Source: Massilia aurea
GTDB lineage: Bacteria > Pseudomonadota > Gammaproteobacteria > Burkholderiales > Burkholderiaceae_D
NCBI RefSeq assembly: GCF_024753205.1
Contig: NZ_JANUGZ010000001.1
Location: 682,001 to 746,000 of the forward strand
Direction of reading: 5' to 3'
Length of the DNA stretch: 64,000 nucleotides
A program made the translations under genes and the position numbers. The notes below the pieces were generated by a model that saw only the letters and a program-made list of their open reading frames with translations, ran no database searches and was not told where the DNA came from. Below are positions 16,537 through 25,861 of this stretch, piece by piece; position 1 is the stretch's first letter; every line of letters starts with the position of its first letter.

Positions 16537-16653
16537 ATGCAATGCACGCAGATACCTGCGCGGCTTTACCAGACCGACGGCGTCGCAGGCGCTCCCGCAT
16601 CGGTGAAGCTCGAGAACGGCGTACTGCTACTGACCCTGCAAAAAGCAGGCTGA
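16537..16653 (+). pseudogene. Probable 3' remnant of an Hsp20 small heat shock gene
   Basis: An open frame of 38 codons ends in ASVKLENGVLLLTLQKAG before TGA. This closely follows the C-terminal end of Hsp20/alpha-crystallin domains (pattern A.LENGVLTLTLPKA, preceded by a 'GV' turn, here TDGVAGAP). The rest of the domain is not present upstream in any frame, where a stop lies immediately before codon 1. It therefore looks like a truncated relic, not a gene. The 16379-16907 gap otherwise holds a terminator-like hairpin and a tandem repeat, described separately. Confidence 0.5.
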
Positions 16654-16720
16654 CAAAGCACGTCGTCTGACCATTTACTGCGCAACGGGTATTGCCCGAA
16701 TCGCGTGATGGTTCGCCGGA

Positions 16721-16760
16721 ACGCACTGCAACGCATGACTGCGAAGCGGTGCGTTTTTTT
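16721..16760 (+). terminator. Strong hairpin with T7 tail
   Basis: ACGCAC...GTGCGT closes a nested, nearly symmetrical hairpin (inner GC/GC and CGCA/TGCG pairs, loop TGAC), immediately followed by seven Ts. It is a convincing intrinsic terminator located 70 bases after the Hsp20 remnant, perhaps its old terminator. Confidence 0.75.
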
Positions 16761-16772
16761 ATGCGTGCAAGT

Positions 16773-16798
16773 GACGCTGCAAAGCGACGCTGCAAAGC
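16773..16798 (+). repeat. 13-bp exact tandem duplication
   Basis: GACGCTGCAAAGC occurs twice back to back, about 110 bases upstream of the LEA-like/SRPBCC gene. It may be simple slippage or a duplicated regulatory site. Confidence 0.6.
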
Positions 16799-16907
16799 AC
16801 GATGAATCGTCAGTAACAGACCGGTGCTGGATCAGACATGCCGTGGCACCGCCCGGCTGGCAACAAGGTCCAGCGCAACACAGTACAACTAACCGAGAGG
16901 AGTCGAC

Positions 16908-18332
16908 ATGAACGAATCGAACGATCAGGGAAACAACGCAGGTAAATGGATTGGCGCCGCAGTGGCTGGCGCCCTGCTGATGTATGCATTCGACCCGGAC
17001 CGCGGCCCGAAACGCCGTGCACGCGCCAAGGGCGCACTGCGCGACGCGCGTCACCGCGGCGCTGACAAACTCGAACACGCGCTGCACACTGCCGGCGAGC
17101 GCTTCGATTCGGCGCGCGAACGTGCCGAATCGGTCTACCTGCGCGCCGGCGCGCGCCTGGCTGGCGCCGCCCACGCTGCCGGTGACCGCCTGGCCGAGGC
17201 TTCGCACGAAACGCGCGACCGCCTCGAACGCACGCGCGGCCGCCTGGCCGAAGCCTCGTACGATGCGCGCGACCGCGCCTCGCACGCTGCGGCGCAGGCT
17301 GCCGATTATGCCCGTGACCGTGTTTCGCACGCCGCCGACACCGCGCGTGACCGCGTGTCGCACGCCGCCGACTCGGCCCGCAGCACCGCCGCCCGCGCGG
17401 CTGACGATGCACGCGACTACGCCGACGATGTCCGCTCACGTGCGCACCACGTCGCCAACGATGCCCGTGACCGCGCCAGCTACGCTGCCGACAAGGCGCG
17501 CAGCAGCGCCAGTGACGTTGCCGACAAGGCCCGCAACAGCGCCGATGACGCCGCCGACCGCGCACGCGAACGCGCCGACATCGCCCGTGAAAACCTGGCG
17601 CAGGCCGCGCACAGCGCCGGCAACGGCGCCCGTGCCCGCGCCAGCGAGGTGGGCAACCAGGTACGCGAATGGACCGATCACCTGACGCAGGCCTTCGGCT
17701 CGCGCGGCCCCACGCTGACCAACTCGGCGCTGCTGGGCACCAGCGCGCTGAGCATCGTCGGCCTGGCGCGCCGTTCGCCGGCTGTTGCCCTGCTGGGCCT
17801 GGGCGCGCTCGCAGTGCTGCTGCGCAGCGACCGTGGCCGCAATCTGGTCGACTCGCTGCGTCACCGCGGCGACGCTAGCCGGGTCGAGGTCGAGAACAGC
17901 GTCTTCATCGACGCCTCGCCACGCGAAGTGTTCGATGCGTGGGCCGACGTGGAAAACTTCCCGCGCTTCATGTCGCACGTGACCGAAGTGCGTGACCTCG
18001 GCCACCGCCGTTCGCACTGGGTCGTGCGCGGCCCGGCCGGCATGGAATACGCATGGAATGCAGTCATGACCGAGCAGTCGCGTCCGGATCGCCTGTCGTG
18101 GCGCAGCGAGCCGGGCTCGGAAATCGAACAGGACGGCAGCGTCACGTTCGAGTCCGTCAATGGCGGCACGCGCGCAACGGTGCGCATCAGCTACGCGCCA
18201 CCAGCGGGCGTGCTGGGCCACGGCGTGGCACGTATGCTGGGCGTCGATCCGCAGCGTCAGATGGATGACGACCTGGCAGAGATGAAAGCGTTCATCGAAC
18301 GCGGTGGTGCGCGTGGTGCAGGCCGCCGCTAA
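16908..18332 (+). CDS. LEA-like 11-mer repeat protein fused to an SRPBCC lipid-binding domain
   Basis: A 474-aa protein with unusual architecture. Residues 12-28 form a Gly/Ala-rich hydrophobic segment, followed by a basic patch. Residues about 40-235 are a long Ala/Asp/Arg helix. From about 132 this runs as 11-residue repeats (ADYARDRVSHA, ADTARDRVSHA, ADSARSTAARA and so on), the periodicity of group 3 LEA proteins. A second hydrophobic stretch lies at about 273-308. Residues about 325-470 are an SRPBCC (START/polyketide-cyclase-like) domain: VFIDASPREVFDAWADVENF, with a C-terminal helix DDDLAEMKAFIERG. GAGGAG precedes the ATG. The role is unknown; membrane-associated desiccation or osmotic protection is inferred from the repeats and the stress-like neighbours. 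Confidence 0.85.
   Translation: MNESNDQGNNAGKWIGAAVAGALLMYAFDPDRGPKRRARAKGALRDARHRGADKLEHALHTAGERFDSARERAESVYLRAGARLAGAAHAAGDRLAEASHETRDRLERTRGRLAEASYDARDRASHAAAQAADYARDRVSHAADTARDRVSHAADSARSTAARAADDARDYADDVRSRAHHVANDARDRASYAADKARSSASDVADKARNSADDAADRARERADIARENLAQAAHSAGNGARARASEVGNQVREWTDHLTQAFGSRGPTLTNSALLGTSALSIVGLARRSPAVALLGLGALAVLLRSDRGRNLVDSLRHRGDASRVEVENSVFIDASPREVFDAWADVENFPRFMSHVTEVRDLGHRRSHWVVRGPAGMEYAWNAVMTEQSRPDRLSWRSEPGSEIEQDGSVTFESVNGGTRATVRISYAPPAGVLGHGVARMLGVDPQRQMDDDLAEMKAFIERGGARGAGRR
17301..17600 (+). repeat. Block of 33-bp repeats encoding LEA-like 11-mers
   Basis: Degenerate 33-bp units encode the pattern A-D-x-A-R-D/S-x-x-S-x-A about nine times, with one irregular unit in the middle. 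The strongest identity is between the two units with ARDRVSHA. The repeat is in frame throughout, so copy-number change would lengthen or shorten the helix without a frameshift. Confidence 0.7.
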
Positions 18333-18344
18333 TCCGCCACTTTG

Positions 18345-18410
18345 CCGCCGCGCCGAACGTTAAACGGCGCGGCGGTGCAGGACCATGAATGGCCCCCATG
18401 CGGGGCCATT
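18345..18410. terminator. Two hairpins between convergent genes
   Basis: An 11-bp GC-only stem (18345-18355 with 18365-18375, 9-base loop) is followed by a second 9-bp stem (AATGGCCCC with GGGGCCATT, 18388-18410). They lie between the SRPBCC gene and the convergent ridA. Neither has a long T-run; together they probably terminate from both sides. Confidence 0.6.
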
Positions 18411-18427
18411 CGTTCGTCCGGCATCGC

Positions 18428-18820
18428 TCAATCCGGAATGATGGCCGTGACCTCGATCTCCACCCGCGCGCGGTCTTCCATCAGGCCCGCCACCTGCACG
18501 GCCGTCATGGCCGGATAATGGCGCCCGATGACGTCGCGATAGGCTGCGCCCAGCGCCGGCCCGGCATCGAGATATTCGCGCTTGTCGAGTACATACCAGG
18601 TCATGCGCACGATGTGCTCGGGGCCGGCGCCCGCTTCGCGCAGCACAGCCACGATATTGGCCAGCGCCTGGCGTGACTGCCCGACGAAATCGTCCGTCTC
18701 GAACCGGCCTGCCGGCGTCCAGCCAACCATCCCGCTGACATGCACTTGCCGGCCGCGCGCAACAACACCATTGGCGTACCCTTTGGGGCGCGGCCAGCCA
18801 GGCGGTTGCAAGAATTCCAT
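18428..18820 (-). CDS. RidA family enamine/imine deaminase
   Basis: A 130-aa protein of the RidA/YjgF/UK114 family, which hydrolyses reactive enamines or imines to ketones and ammonia. Visible features are MEFLQPPGWPRPKGYANG, VHVSGMVGW in the early strand region, NIVAVLREAGAG, and the C-terminal RVEIEVTAII containing the conserved Arg that contacts the substrate carboxylate. I chose ATG at 18820 because GGAG lies five bases before it; ATG at 18835 is an alternative. It is the last gene of the operon with the monooxygenase fusion, acyl-CoA dehydrogenase and hydratase. It may therefore deal with an amino-cyclohexene CoA intermediate. Confidence 0.88.
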   Translation of the reverse strand: MEFLQPPGWPRPKGYANGVVARGRQVHVSGMVGWTPAGRFETDDFVGQSRQALANIVAVLREAGAGPEHIVRMTWYVLDKREYLDAGPALGAAYRDVIGRHYPAMTAVQVAGLMEDRARVEIEVTAIIPD

Positions 18821-18841
18821 CAAATCTCCAGGCATGTGGCC

Positions 18842-20007
18842 TCAGTGTTGCGGCGCGAGCAGTTCGCGCGCGATGATCAGGAGCTGCACTTCGCTGGCTC
18901 CCTCGTAGATGCGCAAGGCGCGGATCTCGCGGTACAGGCCTTCGACGACCTGGCCCCGTTGCACGCCCTGCCCGCCAAACAGCTGCACCGCGCCGTCGAT
19001 CACGCGCTGCGCCGATTCGGTTGCGGCCAGCTTGGCCATCGCCGCTTCTTTTGTGACGCGCTTGCCGCTGTCGCGCAGCCACGCCGCGCGGTAGGTCAGC
19101 AGCGCGGCGGCGTCGATCTCCAGCGCCATCTGCGCCAGCCGGGCCTGCGTCAGCTGGAAGTCGGCCATCAGCTTGCCGAACATCGGGCGCGCCTGCGCAT
19201 GCGCCAGTGCTTCAGCCATGGCGCGCCGCGCAAAACCCAGCGCCGCTGCCGCTACCGATGTGCGAAACACGTCAAGCGTGGCCATCGCCACCTTGAAGCC
19301 ATCGCCTTCAGGGCCGACCAGGCACGCGGCTGGCACGCGGCAGCCGTTGAAACGCAGGCGCGCCAGCGGATGCGGCGCGATCACGTCGATGCGCTCGGCG
19401 ACTTCCAGGCCAGGCGTGGCCGCTTCGACGATGAAGGCCGAGATACCCCGCGCGCTGCGCTCGACCGCTTCGCCCGTGCGCGCGAACACGATGTAGAAGT
19501 CGGCGATGCCACCATTCGAGATCCAGGTTTTTTCACCATTGAGCACCCAGGCATCGCCGTCGCGGCGCGCGGCGCATTGCAAGGCGGCGACGTCGGAGCC
19601 AGCCGCGGGTTCGGACAGCGCAAAGGCGGCAATCGCGCTGCCGTCGGCCACGCACGGCAGCCAGGTGCTGCGCTGCGCTGCGCTGCCGAACAGCGAGATC
19701 GCACCGCTGCCCAGACCCTGCATCGCAAACGCGAAGTCGGCCAGGCCGGCATGGCGCGCCAGCGTTTCGCGGATCAGGCAAATGGCGCGGGTGTCGATGG
19801 TGGCATGTGCGCCGCCATGCTCGACGCCGGCCACGGCGTGGCGCAGACAGCCGCCCTGCCCCAGCCTCGAGACCAGCGCGCGGCAGACCGCGTCGACATC
19901 GGCCCCGTGCGCGTCGGCCAGGTTCGCCGCGGCCCAGGCGTCGAGTTCACGCGCCAGCACGCCGTGGTGCGCATCGAAGAACGGCCAGTCGAGAACATCG
20001 GGTTCCA

Positions 20008-20008
<1 letters not shown>
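18842..20008 (-). CDS. Acyl-CoA dehydrogenase
   Basis: A 388-aa FAD flavoprotein that would introduce an alpha-beta double bond in an acyl-CoA. Typical motifs include [15 protein letters not shown] and [15 protein letters not shown] in the middle domain, and a C-terminal helical domain with [20 protein letters not shown] and [12 protein letters not shown]. The YEG Glu is the likely catalytic base. The start ATG (20008) shares its first base with the hydratase stop (TGATG), giving coupled translation. It belongs to the operon headed by the monooxygenase/reductase fusion, where it could act on ring-reduced or ring-opened CoA intermediates. The specific substrate cannot be told from sequence. 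Confidence 0.9.
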
Positions 20009-20847
<839 letters not shown>

Positions 20848-20886
20848 GCCTGCTCCTGATGACGCGTTGAAAAATGGACGAACCGG

Positions 20887-23217
20887 TCACGTAGCGGGCC
20901 GCCCGCGCGCCAGATTGCGCTCGAGTTGCTGCTTGCCGGGCGCGTACTGGCGTGGCCACGCGGCGCCAGTGTAGCCGATGCGCGCCGCCTCGTTCAGCGT
21001 CCACGCGGGATTGGCCAGGTGCGGGCGCCCCACCGCGCACAGGTCGGCGCGGCCGGCGGCGATGATGCTGTTGACGTGATCGGCTTCGCTGATGCCACCG
21101 ACGGCGATCGTCGGAATGCCGGCCTCGTTGCGGATGCGGTCCGAAAACGGCGTCTGGTACCTGCGGCCGTACACCGGTTGCTCGGCCTTGCTCACCTGCC
21201 CGGATGAACAGTCGATCATGTCGGCGCCGGCGGCGCGCAACAGCCGCGCGATCTCCACGGCGTCCATCGGGGTGATGCCACCATCGACCCAGTCGTGGCT
21301 CGAGATGCGCACGCTGATCGGCAGGTGCGCTGGCCAGGCCGCGCGCACGGCGGCAAACACGCGCAGCGGAAAGCGGCAGCGGTTTTCGAGACTGCCGCCA
21401 TATTCATCGTCGCGCCGGTTGGTCAGCGGCGAAATAAAACTCGAGAGCAGATAACCATGCGCGCAATGCAGTTCGAGCCAGTCGAAGCCCGCCTCGCCCG
21501 CGGCCAGCGTGGCGCGCACAAAATCGGCTTCGATCTGCGCCATGTCGGCCTCACTCGCCTGGCGCGCCACCTGCGACACGCCGGCCAGGTATTGCTGGGG
21601 CGACGCCGCCAAAAGCGGCCAGTTGCCGTGCGCGAGCGGCTGGTCGATGCCTTCCCACATCGGCCGGGTCGAGCCCTTGGCGCCCGCGTGCCCCAGCTGG
21701 ATGCCGATTTTCGCGTCGCTCGCCGCATGCACGAAGTCGACGATGCGGGCCCAGGCCTGCGTGTGTTCGGGCAGGTACAGTCCCGGGCAGCGCGGCGTGA
21801 TGCGCGCGTCGGCCGACACGCAGGTCATCTCGGCGATCACCAGGCCGGCCCCGCCCAGCGCGCGTGCGCCGAGGTGGGCCAGGTGAAAGTCGCCCGCCAC
21901 GCCGTCGACGCACGCGTACTGCGCCATCGGCGAGACGACCACGCGGTTCTTGAGCAGCACGTCGCGCACCCGCAATGGCGTAAACATCGGCGGCGTGGAC
22001 GTCGTTGGCGCGGCCACGCCGGCCTGCGCTGCCGCCTGCACGGCAAAGCGGCGCTCGAAGCCTTCTATATAGGCGGGGTCGCGCAGGCGCAGGTTTTCGT
22101 GCGACAGGCGCTGGCTGCGCGTGAGCAGCGAGTAGGCGAACGCATCGGGCGGCATGGGAGCGTAGCGGGCCACATTCTCGAACCACTCGGTCGAATTGCG
22201 CGCCGCGCTTTGCAGCTTGCTCACTTCGGTCACGCGCGCGGCCTGGTAGCGCGCCAGCGCGGCCTCGATGCCGCCATTCGGCTCGGCCGGCAGTTCGGCA
22301 GCCAGCGCGATGGCGTCTTCCAGCGCCAGCTTGGTGCCCGAGCCGATGGAGAAATGCGCCGTGTGCGCGGCGTCGCCCAGCAGCACCAGCGGCACGCGCC
22401 GGCCGTCGACGTCGAGCGCGCCCCCCCACTCGCGGCAGGTCAAACGCGCAAAGCGGTGCCACATGGCGGCGCCGCCACGGCTGGCCTGGGTCAAGAGCGG
22501 CGCGCCGCCAAGAAGACTGGCGAACAGGCGCTCGCAAAACGCCAGCGTGCTTGCGGCGTCCATGTCGGCCAGGCCACTGGCGTGCCAGGTCGACTCCAGC
22601 GTCTCGACGATGAAGGTCGCGTTCTGCTCATCGTATTGGTAAGCGTGGGCCTGGAACCAGCCATGCTCGGTCGGCTCGAACGCGAACGTGAACGCGGACA
22701 AGCGGCGCCGGGTGCCAAGCCAGACGTAGCGGCAGCGCCCCTCCTGCAGGTCGGGTTGGAACACGGCGGCATGGCGCGTGCGGATCGCGCTGTGCACGCC
22801 GTCGGCGGCGACCAACAGGTCGGCGCCATGGCGGCGCGCCAGCGCCACCTCGTCCGTCACGTCGGTGTCGAACACGAGCGCCACGCCGGCTTCTTCGCAG
22901 CGCGCCTGCAGGATGCCGAGCAGGCGCTTGCGCGCGATGCCGCAAAAACCATGACCATGCGAGATGATGGTGGCGCCGCCGATCTGCACGTCGATCGCAT
23001 CCCAGCGGTTGAACGCGTGTTCGATGGCGCGCGCGCTGGGCGCATCGGCCAGCGCCAGATTGCCCAGGGTCTGGTCCGAAAAGACGACGCCCCAGCCGAA
23101 CGTGTCGCCGGCCTGGTGGCGCTCGACGACCGTGACGGTGCGGCGCGGATCGCGCAGTTTCATGAGCAGGCCGGCGTACAGACCGGCCGGCCCGCCACCG
23201 ACGCAGACGATGTTCAT
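20887..23217 (-). CDS. Bifunctional CoA-ester monooxygenase / old yellow enzyme-type reductase
   Basis: A 776-aa fusion. The N-terminal part (about 1-375) is a class A flavin monooxygenase: [10 protein letters not shown] for the FAD dinucleotide, and [20 protein letters not shown] near the flavin. The C-terminal part (about 395-770) is an NADH:flavin oxidoreductase of the old yellow enzyme family: [20 protein letters not shown], then [20 protein letters not shown] and [20 protein letters not shown]. This architecture is that of 2-aminobenzoyl-CoA monooxygenase/reductase and of proteins annotated salicylyl-CoA 5-hydroxylase/oxidoreductase. The start ATG at 23217 has AGGAGAG before it. It heads the catabolic operon. 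Which aromatic CoA ester is used is not settled by sequence. Confidence 0.9.
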   Translation of the reverse strand: MNIVCVGGGPAGLYAGLLMKLRDPRRTVTVVERHQAGDTFGWGVVFSDQTLGNLALADAPSARAIEHAFNRWDAIDVQIGGATIISHGHGFCGIARKRLLGILQARCEEAGVALVFDTDVTDEVALARRHGADLLVAADGVHSAIRTRHAAVFQPDLQEGRCRYVWLGTRRRLSAFTFAFEPTEHGWFQAHAYQYDEQNATFIVETLESTWHASGLADMDAASTLAFCERLFASLLGGAPLLTQASRGGAAMWHRFARLTCREWGGALDVDGRRVPLVLLGDAAHTAHFSIGSGTKLALEDAIALAAELPAEPNGGIEAALARYQAARVTEVSKLQSAARNSTEWFENVARYAPMPPDAFAYSLLTRSQRLSHENLRLRDPAYIEGFERRFAVQAAAQAGVAAPTTSTPPMFTPLRVRDVLLKNRVVVSPMAQYACVDGVAGDFHLAHLGARALGGAGLVIAEMTCVSADARITPRCPGLYLPEHTQAWARIVDFVHAASDAKIGIQLGHAGAKGSTRPMWEGIDQPLAHGNWPLLAASPQQYLAGVSQVARQASEADMAQIEADFVRATLAAGEAGFDWLELHCAHGYLLSSFISPLTNRRDDEYGGSLENRCRFPLRVFAAVRAAWPAHLPISVRISSHDWVDGGITPMDAVEIARLLRAAGADMIDCSSGQVSKAEQPVYGRRYQTPFSDRIRNEAGIPTIAVGGISEADHVNSIIAAGRADLCAVGRPHLANPAWTLNEAARIGYTGAAWPRQYAPGKQQLERNLARGRPAT

Positions 23218-23263
23218 GGTCTCTCCTGATACTGGCATGGGCCTATCTTACCTGCGCCGATGC

Positions 23264-23275
23264 TTGACATGTCAA
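23264..23275. promoter_or_regulatory. Palindromic operator candidate over a -35 element
   Basis: TTGACATGTCAA is a perfect 12-bp palindrome. On the minus strand it supplies a consensus -35 (TTGACA) 47 bases upstream of the monooxygenase start. TAAGAT follows at a long 19-base spacing as a possible -10. A repressor binding here would block the operon. No regulator gene is adjacent. Confidence 0.5.
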
Positions 23276-23466
23276 CAAGGCGTCGCGCACACGCGACTCA
23301 TTCCCTGTGGATAAGCCAATTTTTAGTACAATCAGGAAACGTTACACTTGTATTCCCGCCTTCTGTCGCGGGTCCGATCGATCAACCGTCCGCCACACAT
23401 GTTCTACATCGCCCGCCAGATTGCGCCTTCGATCGTCACCACCACGCCGCAACCGGCGCCGCGGCG

Positions 23467-25695
23467 ATGAACAAGTCACCCGGCCGTTTTCGCCTGAACA
23501 GCCTGCGCAGCAGGCTGATGCTGCTGGTGCTGCTGGCCATCACACCGATCGCCATCGTCACCGTGCTGGGAGGCCTGCGCGAGCGCGAAGCCGCGATCCG
23601 CGCGACGGAAGACAACCTCAAACGCTTGACGGCGCTGGCCGCCGCCAATGAAGCGCAGTCGATCGACCGCGCGCGCCAGATCCTGGTCGACCTGGCCAGC
23701 GTGCCGGACCTGATGGGCGACACGGCTGGCTGCAATGCGCTGCTGGCCAATGTCCTCGACCGCAACGAGCTGTATGTCAATTTTGGCCTCATCCAGCTCA
23801 ATGGCGACGTCAGTTGCAGCGCGGTGCCGATGGTGCATCCGGTGAACCTGGGCGACCGCAGCCACTTCAAGCGCGCCGTCGCCGAACGCCGCTTCATCGC
23901 CGGCGACTATGTGTTCGGGCGCGTGATCCGCCGCCACACGATCAACCTGACCTATCCCGTTACCGACCGCGATGGCAAGGTGGTGGCGGTCGTGTTTGCC
24001 GCGATGGACCTGGCGGGCCTGGACACCTTCGTCAACGACATCAGCCTGCCGGCCGGTTCGATCCTCGAGACGGCCGATGCCACGGGCAAGCTGATTTCGC
24101 GCCGCCCCGATCCCGAGCGCTGGTTCGGCAAGCGTGTGCCCGCCCCGCTGTTTGCGGCGATGCGCGGCCCGCACGACAGCGCCCGTGTGATCCAGGGCGA
24201 GGATGGCGTCGAGCGCCTGCACGCGTTTGCGCGCGTCGGGCCGCCGACGCTGTCCGACTATACGGTCACGATCGGCGTGCCGACCGAAACCATCACGCGC
24301 GTGGCGCGCGAAGCGCAGCTGATGTCGCTGCTCGGCCTGGGCCTGACGACCATCCTGGCCCTGCTGGCAGCTTGGCTGGCGGGCGACAAGCTGATTGTCC
24401 GGCGCGTGCGCAAGCTGATGACGGTGGCGCGCCGGATCGCCGCCGGCGAACTCGATGCCCGCACCGGCATCGGGTCGAACAGCGAGGAAATCGGCCGGCT
24501 GGCCGCGGCCTTGGACGAGATGGCCGAGCACCTGCAGCAGAAAGAAGCCCAGCGCAGCCTGGCCGAGCGCGAACTGCGCGCAGCCGACCAGCGCAAGGAC
24601 GAATTCCTGGCGATGCTGGCGCACGAACTGCGCAACCCGCTCGCGCCGATCAGCACCGGCGCCCATCTGCTCAAGCTGCTCCATTCGGACAATGCGCAGA
24701 TCACGCAGACCTGCGCCATCATTGCGCGCCAGGTCGAGCACATGACGAGCCTCGTCGACGACCTGCTGGACGTCTCGCGCGTGACGCGCGGGCTGGTCAC
24801 GCTGTCGACCCAGATCCTCGACCTGCGCAAGGTGGTCGACGATGCGGCCGAGCAGATTCGCCCGCTGATGCTCGCCCGCCGCCACAAGGTGGTGCTGGAC
24901 ATGCCGCCGGAACCGGCCAGCGTCAAGGGCGACCACAAGCGCCTGGTGCAGGTCGTCGCCAACCTGCTGGGCAACGCAACCAAGTACACGCCCGAGGGCG
25001 GCCACATCACGCTGCACCTGGCGCAGCAGGCCGACGCGTGGGTCATCGACGTAACCGACGATGGCATCGGGATGGATGCGCGCCTCGTCGAGCGCGTCTT
25101 CGATCTGTTCACCCAGGCCGAGCGTACGCCGGACCGCTCGCAGGGCGGCCTGGGCCTGGGCCTGGCGCTGGCCCGCAGCCTGGTCGAGCTGCATGGCGGC
25201 AGCGTCGGCGCGATGAGCCCCGGCCCGGGCCTGGGCAGCACGTTTACCGTGCGCCTGCCGTGCTTTGCGCAGGAGGCCCCAACCGCGCCGGTGGCGTCGC
25301 CGCTGGCCGGCAGCGCCAGCGCCGTCGGCCCCCTGCGTATCCTCGTGGTGGATGACAATCTCGATGCCGCCCACACGCTGAGTCTGTTCTTGCGTGCGAG
25401 CGGCCACACGGTGGAAGTGGTGTATTGCGCGCTGGACGCAATCGATGTCGCTGCCGTGTTCAAGCCGCAGGTCTGCCTGCTCGACATCGGGCTGCCCGAC
25501 ATCGACGGCAACGAGCTGGCGCGGCGCCTGCGCGCATTGCCCGACATGGAGAACGCGACGCTCATCGCGGCGACCGGCTATGGCCGCCAGCAAGACCGCG
25601 AACAGGCGCGCCAGGCGGGGTTCGACCACTATCTGGTCAAGCCACTCAACACGCTGCAACTGGGCGATCTCCTGGCGCAGGCAGGCGCCTGCTGA
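23467..25695 (+). CDS. Hybrid sensor histidine kinase with periplasmic sensor
   Basis: A 742-aa inner-membrane protein. The order is: helix about 16-37; a double-Cache-like periplasmic domain (about 40-275); a second helix (about 285-305); HAMP (about 308-360); HisKA with the phospho-accepting His386 in [17 protein letters not shown]; HATPase with [11 protein letters not shown] and the [18 protein letters not shown] lid; and a C-terminal receiver domain with Asp673 in [11 protein letters not shown]. The start is uncertain: no good ribosome site precedes ATG 23467, and the open frame extends upstream without an obvious signal anchor. No output regulator is adjacent. It could signal through a distant partner or the c-di-GMP enzyme downstream. 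Confidence 0.9.
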   Translation: MNKSPGRFRLNSLRSRLMLLVLLAITPIAIVTVLGGLREREAAIRATEDNLKRLTALAAANEAQSIDRARQILVDLASVPDLMGDTAGCNALLANVLDRNELYVNFGLIQLNGDVSCSAVPMVHPVNLGDRSHFKRAVAERRFIAGDYVFGRVIRRHTINLTYPVTDRDGKVVAVVFAAMDLAGLDTFVNDISLPAGSILETADATGKLISRRPDPERWFGKRVPAPLFAAMRGPHDSARVIQGEDGVERLHAFARVGPPTLSDYTVTIGVPTETITRVAREAQLMSLLGLGLTTILALLAAWLAGDKLIVRRVRKLMTVARRIAAGELDARTGIGSNSEEIGRLAAALDEMAEHLQQKEAQRSLAERELRAADQRKDEFLAMLAHELRNPLAPISTGAHLLKLLHSDNAQITQTCAIIARQVEHMTSLVDDLLDVSRVTRGLVTLSTQILDLRKVVDDAAEQIRPLMLARRHKVVLDMPPEPASVKGDHKRLVQVVANLLGNATKYTPEGGHITLHLAQQADAWVIDVTDDGIGMDARLVERVFDLFTQAERTPDRSQGGLGLGLALARSLVELHGGSVGAMSPGPGLGSTFTVRLPCFAQEAPTAPVASPLAGSASAVGPLRILVVDDNLDAAHTLSLFLRASGHTVEVVYCALDAIDVAAVFKPQVCLLDIGLPDIDGNELARRLRALPDMENATLIAATGYGRQQDREQARQAGFDHYLVKPLNTLQLGDLLAQAGAC

Positions 25696-25714
25696 AGCCG
25701 GTACCGTAACTGAA

Positions 25715-25730
25715 CCGCCCTTTCGGGCGG
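25715..25730 (+). terminator. Hairpin after the histidine kinase gene
   Basis: CCGCCC-TTTC-GGGCGG forms a compact 6-bp GC stem with a tetraloop, 20 bases after the stop, followed by GGTCGTTTC. The T-run is poor but the position fits termination before the c-di-GMP gene. Confidence 0.55.
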
Positions 25731-25861
25731 GGTCGTTTCATCGGCACAACAGAGCCGAAAATATTGCGTGACAGGTATCATTACACCTGCATAGAATTTG
25801 CTGCACTAAAATTTACTATGCTCCGGAGAAATTCCGTGCGGCGTGCCGAACAGGATGCTTC

